This document shows, piece by piece, positions 26,194 to 35,661 of a DNA stretch of 64,000 bases; the stretch's first letter is position 1; each line of letters starts with the position of its first letter. The position numbers and the translations under genes were made by a program. Under the pieces are notes generated by a model. That model had not been told where the DNA came from, did no database searches, and saw only the letters and a program-made list of their open reading frames with translations. Source of the stretch: Psychroserpens luteolus (GTDB lineage: Bacteria; Bacteroidota; Bacteroidia; Flavobacteriales; Flavobacteriaceae); assembly GCF_021032705.1 (NCBI RefSeq), contig NZ_JAHVXI010000005.1, forward strand, positions 1-64,000. The letters are read 5' to 3'.

Positions 26194-27093
26194 CTAAAAG
26201 TTCTTGTTAATGATTTGAGTTGCTTTTTTCAAATTTACTAAAGAAAGTTTACTTCTCAAGGTACTAGCATTTTTTTCATCTTTAAGTAATCCATAAGCGG
26301 TGTAATAGAGAAAATCAACTAGCTCAGTATTTGCTTCTATAATCTCAGAAGGATCCATACGTTTAAGCTGTCGCAATGCTTTTCGAGGCTTATTTAGTAC
26401 AAGACTTTGTTTTATTCTTAGTAAATCCATTCTTTGAAGTAAAGCCTGCTTATTTTCTATTGTGTCGTTTAAATAGGTACTAGCCTCATCTAAATATATT
26501 GAAGACACTTTGATGATTTCGGCCCTAACCTCTTTGTTCACGTAAATACCATAATCTATATATTTAGAAGCCAAACGAAATGTGGTATAAAAGTCTTTTT
26601 GTTTAGAATAATTAGTCAGTTCTCCTTTTAAAATAGACGTGTTTAAAGCATATCGTTCAACAAAAGTTGTCATATTTAGAAAGAAGTTATCATACACGAC
26701 AATCCTGTTAATTATCGTGCCATTGGCATCTAAAATTTTAATAGAATCATCATTAAATTTATCAATATACTTTTTACTGCGCTTGCCTTTTATCTCTTCA
26801 TAAAGTTCTGTATACTGCGATTCATTTACGACTACTGGAATAAAATGCTCCCAAATTAAATTATTAATATATTCGTTTTTGAACATATTTTCAATGACAA
26901 CGCTACCACCTCTATCATTACTTATTTTAACTGGCTCTGGATATAGTGTAGATTCTTCCCAAACCATAAGAATTAATTTGTCTTGAATAAGTGCCAATCG
27001 CTTTGCTGCGTCAAGAGATGTATACCAATCTATTTCTTGAGAGACACCAAGAATAGGAAAAGTTAATAATAAAATCAATACAATTTTTTTCAT
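26194..27093 (-). CDS. Thioredoxin-like exported protein without active-site cysteines
   Basis: 299 residues with a signal peptide (cleavage after LGVSQ). The start of the mature protein (IDWYTSLDAAKRLALIQDKLILMVWEES) is the Thioredoxin_7/DUF255-type opening, and KIKILDANGTIINRIV fits the later strand of the fold. Where CxxC is expected the sequence reads STLYPEP, and there is no cysteine pair, so it is not a redox enzyme. The C-terminal half is helical, with RMDLLRIKQSLVLNKPRKALRQL. It may be a periplasmic binding or chaperone domain. Six bases separate it from the YkgJ gene upstream and five from the desaturase gene. Confidence 0.6.
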   Translation of the reverse strand: MKKIVLILLLTFPILGVSQEIDWYTSLDAAKRLALIQDKLILMVWEESTLYPEPVKISNDRGGSVVIENMFKNEYINNLIWEHFIPVVVNESQYTELYEEIKGKRSKKYIDKFNDDSIKILDANGTIINRIVVYDNFFLNMTTFVERYALNTSILKGELTNYSKQKDFYTTFRLASKYIDYGIYVNKEVRAEIIKVSSIYLDEASTYLNDTIENKQALLQRMDLLRIKQSLVLNKPRKALRQLKRMDPSEIIEANTELVDFLYYTAYGLLKDEKNASTLRSKLSLVNLKKATQIINKNF

Positions 27094-27099
27094 ATTAAA

Positions 27100-27594
27100 T
27101 CATAGTTTAATGCGTTGTTTCATTTCTTCAACTATATGAAATGCTGCAGGACAAATCGCTACATTTTTTAGTGTAAGATTAGATATTTGTTGAAATTTCT
27201 TTCGGTCTGTATGTGGAAACTCACGACAAGCCTTTGGTCTCACTTCATAAATAGAACAATAATTATCTGTTCCCAAAAATGTACATGGCACAGACTGCAA
27301 TACATAATCATTTTCTTCATCCAAACGCAAGTATGTATCTATAAATTGTTGCTGTTTCATTTTAAAAAACTTAGCGATGCGCTCAATATCTTTAGGTGTA
27401 AATAAAGGCCCTGTAGTTTTACAACAGTTTGCACATTCTAGGCAGTCTGTACGTTCAAATTCTGCCTCATGAAGTTCTTGCATAAGATAATCTAATTGCT
27501 TAGGCGGCTTTTTTTTAAGCTTTGTAAAGAATGTCTTATTTTCCTTATGCTTATCTTTGGCGAGTTTTGGAAGATGATTTATCAGGTCTTGCAT
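27100..27594 (-). CDS. YkgJ family cysteine cluster protein
   Basis: 164 residues. The N-terminal cluster CLECANCC (Cys51, 54, 57, 58) and later cysteines in PCTFLGTDNYCSIYEVRP, KACREFP and ICPAAF match the YkgJ/UPF0153 CxxCxxCC family, which is thought to bind zinc or an Fe-S centre. The function of this family is not established. It is the first gene of the operon with the thioredoxin-like, sterol-desaturase and GDPD genes. It diverges from a methyltransferase with only 20 bp between start codons, and its -7 element is 5 bp from its ATG. Confidence 0.88.
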   Translation of the reverse strand: MQDLINHLPKLAKDKHKENKTFFTKLKKKPPKQLDYLMQELHEAEFERTDCLECANCCKTTGPLFTPKDIERIAKFFKMKQQQFIDTYLRLDEENDYVLQSVPCTFLGTDNYCSIYEVRPKACREFPHTDRKKFQQISNLTLKNVAICPAAFHIVEEMKQRIKL

Positions 27595-27598
27595 AACA

Positions 27599-27606
27599 CA
27601 AAAATA
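27599..27606 (-). promoter_or_regulatory. -7 element of the YkgJ-GDPD operon
   Basis: On the minus strand TATTTTTG matches TAnnTTTG. The ATG begins only 5 bases downstream, so the message should be leaderless. The element lies in the 20-bp gap to the divergent methyltransferase gene. Confidence 0.45.
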
Positions 27607-27614
27607 CTACTTTT

Positions 27615-28322
27615 ATGAAAGACCTTTTTGGGAAAGCCTTACTAGATTATCACACCAATAATTATACCGAAGACCTCATCACATCCACTAATATTTCGGG
27701 TGAAGATGAATTGCCACTTCCTTACTTATTTAGAAGCTATTCTGAAATGCCAAAACTAGAACAAAAGGCCTTGCAATTGTGCAAAGGAACTGTATTAGAT
27801 GTTGGTTGTGGTTCTGGAAGCCATAGTTTATACTTACAGGAGAAAGGGTTTAATGTTAAAGCCATTGATATTTCTGAAGGTGCAGTTGCCGTCTCAAAAG
27901 CTAGAGGCGTTAAGCATATAGAACTGAAAGCAATTCTAGATGAAACTAACACCTTTGATACCATTTTACTCTTAATGAATGGGACTGGTATTTTTCAAGA
28001 GCTATCTCAAGTTCCAACCTATTTGAAACATTTAAAATCACTTTTAAATTCGGAAGGTCAGATTTTAATAGATTCTTCAGATATAAAATACATGTATGAA
28101 GATGACGATGGTGGCTTATGGATTGACACCAATGCTAACTATTATGGCGAATTAGATTATTTTTTGAGTTATAAAGACGAAGATGAAACTCCAATGAAAT
28201 GGCTATATCTCGATTTTGATCGTTTACAATTGGCTTGTGAATCTGTAGGTTTGCAATGCGAAAAAATTATGGATGGTAATCATTATGATTACTTGGTAAA
28301 AATTACTGCTCTTCTCCATTAA
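27615..28322 (+). CDS. Class I SAM-dependent methyltransferase
   Basis: 235 residues, soluble. Motif I is VLDVGCGSGSHSLYL, followed by VKAIDIS with the acidic residue that contacts the SAM ribose, and DTILLLMNGTGIFQEL as motif IV. The N-terminus (MKDLFGKALLDYHTNN) is typical of a flavobacterial subgroup. No substrate can be read from the sequence. The gene diverges from ykgJ, and its last 20 bases overlap the end of the convergent amidohydrolase gene. Confidence 0.88.
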   Translation: MKDLFGKALLDYHTNNYTEDLITSTNISGEDELPLPYLFRSYSEMPKLEQKALQLCKGTVLDVGCGSGSHSLYLQEKGFNVKAIDISEGAVAVSKARGVKHIELKAILDETNTFDTILLLMNGTGIFQELSQVPTYLKHLKSLLNSEGQILIDSSDIKYMYEDDDGGLWIDTNANYYGELDYFLSYKDEDETPMKWLYLDFDRLQLACESVGLQCEKIMDGNHYDYLVKITALLH

Positions 28323-29919
28323 CAAACGTTTGTTCTACTTTAATATTAGGAATTTCATTTTCATTAACCGTCATGATATCTTTATCCAAAATGATAAAAT
28401 CGGCTAGCTTTCCTTGTTCTATACTCCCTTTTTCGTTCTCTTCAAAATTAGAATACGCAGCCCAAATGGTCATTCCTTTTAAAGTTTCCTCTCTGGTCAA
28501 ACCATTTTCTTTTTGAAATCCTCCTTCAGGAAATTGCTCTAAATCTTGTCGTGCTACAGCTGCATAAAACGTTAAAAACGGACTTACTTGCTCAACAGGA
28601 AAATCGGTACCCAAAGCCACCTTTCCGTAGGCATTGAGCAGTTGTTTATAAGCATAAGCGCCTTTAACACGTTCACTTCCTAAACGATCTTCAGCCCAAT
28701 ACATATCACTTGTCGCATGTGTAGGTTGAATGGATGGCAAGACATTTTTATAGAGGTTGAAATCTTCTGGTGAAACCACTTGCGCATGTTCTACACGCCA
28801 ACGCCTATCGGATTTGCCGTTTAAGACTTTATTATACGTTTCTAAAACCGCATGATTTGCCGAATCACCTATGGCATGTGTATTCATTTGATACTCTGAA
28901 TCTGCAATTTTTTGAGCCGAAGCATTGAACGTTTCTAAATCGGTTACCAATAATCCAAAATGATTTGGTTTATCACTATAAGGAGCTCTTAGCATGGCTC
29001 CACGTGATCCCAAAGCGCCATCGGCATAAAACTTAAATGAACGTACATTCAATCTATCGGTTTTAATAATTCCTTTTTTTGTGTAATACTCTACATTGTC
29101 CTTTGAAAACGACACCATCGCATACACTCGCATTTTTAAATCTCCTGCTTGTTGCAAACTATCAATAATTTCAATTGAAGCTTGACTAAGTCCTGCATCA
29201 TCAACCGTAGTTAATCCTAAATCAAAGCAAATATCTTGAGCTGCCATTAACGCTTTTACAGTATCATCGCGTGTAGGTTTAGGCCAATAATTCATGACCA
29301 AATTTTCGGCATTATCTACTAAAACTCCTGTAAGCTTACCGTTTTCAATCACAACTTCTCCTCCTTCAACTTTACTATCAATAGTAACTTTCCCTAAATC
29401 TAAAGCAGCTTGATTACACAATATCGCATGACCATCAACACGTGTTAGAGCGACAGGTGTATCTGGGAACATTTTATTTAACAGTGTGTTATTTGGAAAC
29501 TTCTTTTCTTCCCAATCGTTTTGATCCCAACCTCGTCCTGTTATGAATGAGACATTATTTTTATTCTGAAAATCTAAAACACGTTTAACAACGTCTTCAA
29601 AACTTTTTGTTCCTACAAGATTTACTGCTTGCTGGTTAAACCCTAATCCTAAAAAGTGACAATGTGCATCAATAAGTCCAGGAACGATTGTTTTACCTTC
29701 AGCATCGATTTCATGTTCTGAACTATACTTCGCTTTAATCGCTTCGGTGGTACCTACTTCAACGAATTTTCCATCTTTAATGGCAAAAGCTTCGGCTTTG
29801 GCAAAATCATGATTAACAGTATAGACATTAGCATTAACAATAATAGTATCTACAGTTTGCTGTTCTTTTGAACAGGAGTAAGACACAATTAAAAGTAAAA
29901 GAATGGTTAGTTTTTTCAT
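28303..29919 (-). CDS. YtcJ-like amidohydrolase, lipoprotein
   Basis: 538 residues from the ATG at 29919. A longer frame from 29961 exists, but only the internal ATG begins a proper lipoprotein signal (MKKLTILLLLIVSYSC). Metal-dependent hydrolase motifs are GLIDAHCHFLGLG (HxH of metal site), TGRGWDQNDWEE, EHAQVVSPED and ALGTDFPVEQVSPF with the catalytic Asp. This matches the Amidohydro_3/YtcJ group, predicted to hydrolyse C-N or similar bonds, with unknown natural substrate. It faces the periplasm or surface. A strong terminator ends 24 bp before its start, so it needs a promoter in that short gap or depends on readthrough. Confidence 0.88.
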   Translation of the reverse strand: MKKLTILLLLIVSYSCSKEQQTVDTIIVNANVYTVNHDFAKAEAFAIKDGKFVEVGTTEAIKAKYSSEHEIDAEGKTIVPGLIDAHCHFLGLGFNQQAVNLVGTKSFEDVVKRVLDFQNKNNVSFITGRGWDQNDWEEKKFPNNTLLNKMFPDTPVALTRVDGHAILCNQAALDLGKVTIDSKVEGGEVVIENGKLTGVLVDNAENLVMNYWPKPTRDDTVKALMAAQDICFDLGLTTVDDAGLSQASIEIIDSLQQAGDLKMRVYAMVSFSKDNVEYYTKKGIIKTDRLNVRSFKFYADGALGSRGAMLRAPYSDKPNHFGLLVTDLETFNASAQKIADSEYQMNTHAIGDSANHAVLETYNKVLNGKSDRRWRVEHAQVVSPEDFNLYKNVLPSIQPTHATSDMYWAEDRLGSERVKGAYAYKQLLNAYGKVALGTDFPVEQVSPFLTFYAAVARQDLEQFPEGGFQKENGLTREETLKGMTIWAAYSNFEENEKGSIEQGKLADFIILDKDIMTVNENEIPNIKVEQTFVNGEEQ

Positions 29920-29942
29920 AGTTAATATGTTTAGACGTATAA

Positions 29943-29996
29943 AAATACAAAAAGCATTCAATCTCTAAGTTTAGAAGTTGAATGCTTTTTGTATTT
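29943..29996 (-). terminator. Long-stem intrinsic terminator of the TPR-barrel operon
   Basis: A perfect 19-bp inverted repeat (29943-29961 with 29978-29996) encloses a 16-nt loop, with GCATTC/GAATGC in the stem and A/T-runs at both ends. It lies 15 bp after the stop codon of the barrel gene. Confidence 0.9.
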
Positions 29997-30010
29997 ATTA
30001 ATTCTATATT

Positions 30011-31729
30011 TTAAAAATCAAACTGATACGTCGCTCCAGCCAAAAACTGAATGCCTTGTACTGGATAATTTAACCAACGGTTATAGTCTTGGTTTGCGAT
30101 ATTGTTTGCTTTAGCAAATGCCGACAATTGATCGTTAATTCGATAGCCCAAATGAGCGTTTAGATCAAAATAGCTATCTAAGGTAATTGTTTCCCGTATT
30201 GGAAGTGTTAATGTACCAACGCCTGTAATAAATTCATCCTTTCGTTCTCCAATAAAAAATAGATTAGCGCCTGCAAACCAATGCCTATTAATTTGATAAT
30301 CTAAAAAGGCAGAGGCTTTAATATCTGGTAAATTCCAAGGTTCGGCTTCATTATCTGTGTCATAGGCGAAATATTCAGCTTTCAGACCTAACTTAAAGTT
30401 TCTATTCACATCTATATTTAATGCTCCAGCCACTGAAAAAGTAGTCACATCATCATAAGTTATTCCGAAAGAATTTCCATATTGATAGTTCTCACGATCA
30501 ACACCTGCATCTGGATTAGCTTTAAATAAAGCACGATTATTATCGGCTAAATAATGACCACTAATATCATAACTCACACTATTGGAAAGTCTTCCTTTTA
30601 ATCCAAGAGACACGTTATAAGCTTGATCTGTTGGAATGATAAATAAGGTTGGAGAAACAAATGGGTTGTCTTGTGCAAAATCATAATATGAATTTTGAAT
30701 CAATCCACCTTCTATGCCTCCATAAGCAATTAACAACTCGTCAACTAAACGATAGCTCGCGGTAAAATTAGGATAGATAAAAAACTTACCATCACTAGCT
30801 TCAGTATCATTAAGATATACCAAGTTAACACCCAAATTCACTGTAAGATCATCTTGTATTATTTGATAGCTTGGTGCCAATCCAAAATTGACATTGCTAT
30901 AGTTTAACTCATTGGTATTAAAGTAAGCTCTATCAAATGAACCTCCAATATAATCGATAGTCACTTCCGTATTGATTACCTCATCATTTATAGGCACATC
31001 AAATTCTGATTTTAAAACAAACCTGTTTTCACCAGAATCCTGATTATCACCAAAACGTCTATACAACACACTACCTCTATTGATAATGGCATCTTCAAAA
31101 TTGATATTTCCGCCAAAATTAGCTGTGTAAAATGAATGATCGACATCAAAAGTTGGAATACTTTGGTCTGGAACACCATACCAATTAAAGGTTTGCAATT
31201 GGAAACCACCTTCAACTTTCCATGAGTAGTCATTGAGTTTCTGACTGTAATGTGCATTTAAGGCAGTTTCCGAAAAATTATTATCGAAATTCACACCATC
31301 AATTTCACCAGCAGATGAATGATGACTAAAATATCCACCTACTCGTTCCGAATTACTTAAGGCATGATTAAGGTAGACTTCACCAAGAATCGTAGTATAG
31401 GTTCCAACACCTAAAGAAGCATAATTATCGAACAATTTTACAGGCTTTTCTTTATCGACATTTGCAGCCTTTCCTTTTGCAGGTGTAAATGTTGATGCCA
31501 CAGGTATTGAAAAAATATTATACTTGATTTCCTTCTTTTTTGTTGTGGTAGAATCGTTTAATGATGGCGTTTCTTTAATTTTAAACGCATCAGAAATCTT
31601 TGGTGTATATGGTTTAACCACATTTACCACATCAGTATCAATCGTATCTTTTTCTCGCTCTTGTGCGAAGGTCCTTGTAACGCTTAATGCTAAAATGACT
31701 AAGACGATATATTTAAATTTGTTTTGCAT
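30011..31729 (-). CDS. Plugless TonB-receptor-like outer membrane barrel protein
   Basis: 572 residues from the ATG at 31729, which starts a clean signal peptide (ending VTRTFAQ). An upstream frame to 31762 would overlap the preceding gene and spoil the signal. After a conserved N-terminal stretch (VNVVKPYTPKISDAFKIKETP) the protein is alternating amphipathic strands to the end (GIQFLAGATYQFDF, terminal Phe). It resembles the barrel of TonB-dependent receptors but has no carboxypeptidase-like domain and no recognisable plug, so active TonB transport is doubtful. It follows the 1007-residue TPR gene by 4 bp, a pairing that suggests a joint complex at the outer membrane. Confidence 0.75.
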   Translation of the reverse strand: MQNKFKYIVLVILALSVTRTFAQEREKDTIDTDVVNVVKPYTPKISDAFKIKETPSLNDSTTTKKKEIKYNIFSIPVASTFTPAKGKAANVDKEKPVKLFDNYASLGVGTYTTILGEVYLNHALSNSERVGGYFSHHSSAGEIDGVNFDNNFSETALNAHYSQKLNDYSWKVEGGFQLQTFNWYGVPDQSIPTFDVDHSFYTANFGGNINFEDAIINRGSVLYRRFGDNQDSGENRFVLKSEFDVPINDEVINTEVTIDYIGGSFDRAYFNTNELNYSNVNFGLAPSYQIIQDDLTVNLGVNLVYLNDTEASDGKFFIYPNFTASYRLVDELLIAYGGIEGGLIQNSYYDFAQDNPFVSPTLFIIPTDQAYNVSLGLKGRLSNSVSYDISGHYLADNNRALFKANPDAGVDRENYQYGNSFGITYDDVTTFSVAGALNIDVNRNFKLGLKAEYFAYDTDNEAEPWNLPDIKASAFLDYQINRHWFAGANLFFIGERKDEFITGVGTLTLPIRETITLDSYFDLNAHLGYRINDQLSAFAKANNIANQDYNRWLNYPVQGIQFLAGATYQFDF

Positions 31730-31733
31730 AGTT

Positions 31734-34700
31734 CTAATTTTGTTCGGATTCGACAGAGGCATTTGTCTTGGCTTCTTCGGCTTTAATTCTATTCAATTCT
31801 TCTTTAGCATCGTCAACTACATCATCAAATTCGGCAAAGTTGGTAATGACACTTTCTAAGATATAAGTCGCTTGAAATGCATCTCCTAAGGCATCATAGT
31901 TTTTAGCCATTACAACTAATCCTTTTGCGCTATAGTATTTATAACTGCTATAATCTCTAGCTAATTTTTGAACTGTTGTATTGGACGACTGAAACTTCCC
32001 TTCTTTGTGTTTGAAATAGGCATTGTAATACAAGGCTTCGGCAGCTACAACTCCGGTAGCAATTTTTTCAACTTTTGCATAAGCGTCTTTAGCTTTGTTT
32101 TCGTCTCCTGTTTTTATAGCCGAACGTGCAATAATAATCTGCGCATCACTCTTTACTTTATTGTCGATTTTTGAATTCTGAAGTACTTTTTCAGCATAGT
32201 CAACAGCTTCAGTATAGTTCTCTCTTTGATAGTAAGCATTCATCAAATTAGATTGTGCATACGTAACATTTTGAGGATAATCGGCATCTGATTCTAATCG
32301 TTTAAGTAACGGAATGGCTTTATCCCAATTTGATGCATTTAAATAGATCTCAGATAATTTCACTATCGATTGCTCGGTAAATTCGCCTTTTTGTTTACTC
32401 ACCACATATTCATAGTGTGGCCTGGCATTCTCAGGTAATTCCTTTTTCGAATACAACTCGGCAACATAAAAGTGTGATTTTAACGCATGTATTCCATTTG
32501 GAAATTCATTCAAATATTTATTAAACTGACGAATTGCGCCATCGGTATTATTATCTAAATATTGCTTTTCTGCAGCTAAATAGGCTGTATTATCTAACTC
32601 TGCATCTGTGACATCAACATAATCCAAGGTTTTAACCCAAGCAGCATATTCGTCTACACGACCAAGATCAATATAGATGAGTCGTGCGGTTGAAACCGCT
32701 TGATTAGCTTCACCTGTAGACGGATAATTATTGGCTACTTTTTTTAATTTACGCAAGGCACGTTCATTATCATTAGCGTTGTAATATGATAACCCTTGAC
32801 GTAATAAGGCTTTTGAGATAAAAACACTTGTTCTATATTCTGATATAAGTCGTTCATACATCGTCATCGCCTTATCTGTTTCATTTGATTTTACATACGA
32901 ATTTGCCAACTCATACATGGCATCATCTCGTAAGGAAGATCTAGGAAAATCATCGATAAACGATTGCAGTCCTTGAATTTTTTTTGAGCCTTGACCAACA
33001 TAACCATAGCTCATTGTCTTTTGAAAAGAGGCATAATCTCCTTCTATTTCGTTAATTCCAATGGCTTTATCATAAGCAGCTATAGCTTTATTATAATTGG
33101 TAGACACAAAATGTCCATCTCCAAGTCTGAGATAAGCATCATTTAAGCGTAGCTTATCATCTTTATGGTTAGCGATAAACTTTTGAAAGCTCGCTGTGGC
33201 CTGATTATAATCTTTAAGTTTAAAATAGGTATAGGCGATGTTATAATCGATATTATTAATTTCATTTACATTTTCTGCTCCACTTTGCAACATGAATTGT
33301 TTAAAACCAATAAGTGCCTCATCAAAATTATTCAAATGGTAATCTGTTTCAGCTTTCCAAAATGTTGCTCTTGTTGTAAAAACAGGATCTTTGGCTTCAT
33401 CTATTGATTTATTAAATAAGGCTTTTGCTTCGTTATAATCGCCCTCATTATAGACCTCAATACCTCTGTAAAATGCTACTTTTTGATAAGCCACACGATT
33501 TTCAAAACTTCGTTTATTCTCTAAAAGCTTTATGGCTTCTTTGTAGTTTCTTGAAGTGATGTAAGAATCTATCAATAAGGTTTCTATTTCTTCTTTGTAA
33601 CTCGTATCTGGATACTTATCTAGATAACTTGTTAGCACTTGCGGAACCGACTGATAAGGGTTACCAATCTCGTAGCTAATCTTAGCATAGTTTAGCCATG
33701 CATCCTCTTGGATCTTCAAATCATAATCCATCTGAGAAGCGTTTCTAAAAGCATTTAATGCTTCTTGTTTTTTATCTAAATTAATATAGCTCTCACCCAA
33801 GTGATAGTAAGCATTTTGTGCCACGCTATTGTTACCTCCAATAATTTTATTGAACTCAGAAATAGCACTTTCAAAGTCGTCTTGCTTATAGTAAGCATAA
33901 CCCAACTGATAATAATCGACATTGTTCCATTTGCCGCGTCTTCCTTTATAATCTTTTAAATATGGAATGGCTTGGGTGTATTGTTCTAAATTAAAATGGC
34001 TTTCTCCTATAATTTTGGAGAGTTCAGATTTCTCCTTTGGGCTACTATTGTCTAATTGCTCCTTGGCTAAGGTAATCGCCTTCTCAAATTTACCGAGTTT
34101 AAAGTTTAAATCGGCTTGATAATAGGACAGTTTCTCTTTGTATTTTTCTTGATCGCTAACTTGATCAAAGTACTCATTGGCCTTGTCATAATCGTCACCT
34201 TCATAAGCCATAAAACCTATATAATACTTAGCCTGTGAGCCGTATTTTTTTGATGTAATTACTCGGTTTAAATACTTATTGGCTCCTGTTTCGTCTCCAG
34301 TAGAATACAAAGCATAACCATAATTAAAATTAAATTTATCACGTTCGGAACGCGATACACTATTTTCATCTACTTTATCATACCATTTTCGAGCATAGGC
34401 ATACTTTTCATTTGTGAAATAGTAATCGGCCACATCTAAAAATGCCGTATTTCTTTTGGTACTCGTCGGATAATTATCCACAAACTCCTGAATAAGATCA
34501 TCAGCATTTTTCTGGTTTAAACGCACTGCACAGTTGGCAATATAATAGGCACATTCTGACTCTACGGTTTCATTTGGCGCATCATTTTTTATAGCTTCAA
34601 ACATAGATTGAGCTGCTTGATACTGCTTATTATTATAGAGCGTGAGTGCTTTTTGATAGTCGACTAGATCACTAGTATATGCAGCTGTTTGCTGGGCTTG

Positions 34701-34757
34701 CAAATAAGAAGCCAATAACAAAAAGCTAAGTACAAAACTTATTTTTCTGAAAGTCAT
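31734..34757 (-). CDS. Giant exported TPR protein (about 20 repeats)
   Basis: 1007 residues. A signal peptide (LASYLQAQQ) is followed by TPR units almost end to end, for example YQKALTLYNNKQYQAAQSMF, YYQLGYAYYKQDDFESAISE, AYYHLGESYINLDKKQEAL, NIAYTYFKLKDYNQATASF and AMYELANSYVKSNETDKAM. The C-terminus is a charged helix (KEELNRIKAEEAKTN). TPR superhelices bind peptides or partner proteins; this one lies in the periplasm or on the inner face of the outer membrane. Promoter and spacing show it is the first gene of a two-gene operon with the plugless barrel. It diverges from ftsE. Function of the pair unknown. Confidence 0.85.
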   Translation of the reverse strand: MTFRKISFVLSFLLLASYLQAQQTAAYTSDLVDYQKALTLYNNKQYQAAQSMFEAIKNDAPNETVESECAYYIANCAVRLNQKNADDLIQEFVDNYPTSTKRNTAFLDVADYYFTNEKYAYARKWYDKVDENSVSRSERDKFNFNYGYALYSTGDETGANKYLNRVITSKKYGSQAKYYIGFMAYEGDDYDKANEYFDQVSDQEKYKEKLSYYQADLNFKLGKFEKAITLAKEQLDNSSPKEKSELSKIIGESHFNLEQYTQAIPYLKDYKGRRGKWNNVDYYQLGYAYYKQDDFESAISEFNKIIGGNNSVAQNAYYHLGESYINLDKKQEALNAFRNASQMDYDLKIQEDAWLNYAKISYEIGNPYQSVPQVLTSYLDKYPDTSYKEEIETLLIDSYITSRNYKEAIKLLENKRSFENRVAYQKVAFYRGIEVYNEGDYNEAKALFNKSIDEAKDPVFTTRATFWKAETDYHLNNFDEALIGFKQFMLQSGAENVNEINNIDYNIAYTYFKLKDYNQATASFQKFIANHKDDKLRLNDAYLRLGDGHFVSTNYNKAIAAYDKAIGINEIEGDYASFQKTMSYGYVGQGSKKIQGLQSFIDDFPRSSLRDDAMYELANSYVKSNETDKAMTMYERLISEYRTSVFISKALLRQGLSYYNANDNERALRKLKKVANNYPSTGEANQAVSTARLIYIDLGRVDEYAAWVKTLDYVDVTDAELDNTAYLAAEKQYLDNNTDGAIRQFNKYLNEFPNGIHALKSHFYVAELYSKKELPENARPHYEYVVSKQKGEFTEQSIVKLSEIYLNASNWDKAIPLLKRLESDADYPQNVTYAQSNLMNAYYQRENYTEAVDYAEKVLQNSKIDNKVKSDAQIIIARSAIKTGDENKAKDAYAKVEKIATGVVAAEALYYNAYFKHKEGKFQSSNTTVQKLARDYSSYKYYSAKGLVVMAKNYDALGDAFQATYILESVITNFAEFDDVVDDAKEELNRIKAEEAKTNASVESEQN

Positions 34758-34780
34758 TAAGTTCGATTTTTAATTGATGT

Positions 34781-34812
34781 CAAAGATAATTTATCTCCTA
34801 CCTATAACGCAA
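34781..34812 (-). promoter_or_regulatory. Promoter of the TPR-barrel operon
   Basis: On the minus strand TTG (34810-34812), a 21-bp spacer and TATCTTTG (34781-34788) match the Bacteroidetes consensus very well. The start codon is 23 bp downstream of the -7 element. Confidence 0.65.
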
Positions 34813-34977
34813 CAATCGTGCTATAATTATACACGGACTTATTAAATAGACTGTTTAGGCAAGATTCTGTTACACTTTACGTTTTATCTAAAGCAATTTA
34901 GAATTTAGTTTTTGGCTATTGGTAGTTGCTAGTTTTTATAATACATTTACATTTCTATTAAATTGTCACCAAACATT

Positions 34978-35661
34978 ATGTCTGAAACTGTTTTACAACT
35001 CAAAAATGCATCTATCTACCAAGGGGATAGCATGGTATTATCTGATGTGAATTTTGAAATGAATAAAGGGGATTTTGTTTATCTTATTGGTAAGACAGGA
35101 AGCGGAAAAAGTAGCTTTATGAAAACGCTTTATGGCGATTTAGAACTTACTGAAGGTGAAGGTCACATTGTAGATTACAATTTGAGAACAATGCAAGAAA
35201 AAGACATTCCGTTTTTAAGACGAAAATTGGGTATTGTTTTTCAGGATTTTAAATTGTTACCTGATCGTACCATCAATGGTAATCTTGAATTTGTTTTAAA
35301 AGCTACAGGATGGAAAGACAAGACTGAAATACAAGAACGTATTGAAACTGTTTTAGATAAAGTAGCCATGAAAACCAAGGGCTTTAAATTTCCGCATGAA
35401 TTATCAGGAGGAGAACAGCAGCGTATTGCTATTGCTAGGGCATTATTAAATGATCCTGAATTGATTCTGGCCGATGAGCCTACAGGTAATTTAGATCCGC
35501 AAACAAGTATCGAAGTCATGGAAGTATTACTTGACATCAATAAGAACGGAAATACTATTTTGATGGCCACTCACGATTATGCCTTATTACTGAAATATCC
35601 AAGTAAGACGTTAAAGTGCGACGAAAACAAAGTGTTTGAAGTTGTACAGCGTAAAGGCTAA
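34978..35661 (+). CDS. ftsE: Cell division ATP-binding protein FtsE
   Basis: 227 residues from the ATG at 34978; a TTG 15 bases earlier is in frame but adds nothing conserved. Walker A GKTGSGKS (38-45), Q-loop VFQDFKLLPDRTI, signature LSGGEQQRI (142-150), Walker B LILADEPTGNLDP (162-174) and the H-loop THDY are all intact. The FKLLPDRTI and EPTGNLDP segments are typical of FtsE, which powers FtsX to activate septal peptidoglycan hydrolases. No ftsX lies next to it; the FtsX-fold permease at 20.5 kb is nearer LolE. Its stop codon overlaps that of the convergent beta-helix gene. Confidence 0.9.
   Translation: MSETVLQLKNASIYQGDSMVLSDVNFEMNKGDFVYLIGKTGSGKSSFMKTLYGDLELTEGEGHIVDYNLRTMQEKDIPFLRRKLGIVFQDFKLLPDRTINGNLEFVLKATGWKDKTEIQERIETVLDKVAMKTKGFKFPHELSGGEQQRIAIARALLNDPELILADEPTGNLDPQTSIEVMEVLLDINKNGNTILMATHDYALLLKYPSKTLKCDENKVFEVVQRKG

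Noticed and set aside
29919-29961. Longer start of the amidohydrolase at 29961
   Set aside because: It would put 14 extra residues before the lipoprotein signal and run into the terminator hairpin. The ATG at 29919 gives a proper lipobox protein.
35241-35570. A 109-codon open frame antisense to ftsE (and a similar one inside typA, 51268-51576)
   Set aside because: Both lie wholly within strongly conserved genes in the opposite frame and have no domain features.
34978-35661. ftsE as part of an ftsEX operon
   Set aside because: No ftsX gene lies next to it. The FtsX-fold permease at 20.5 kb has LolE-like features, so I do not pair the two.
35658-35661. Shared stop codons of ftsE and the beta-helix gene as a regulatory overlap
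   Set aside because: Convergent stops overlapping by a few bases are common in compact genomes. No hairpin or other signal is present there.
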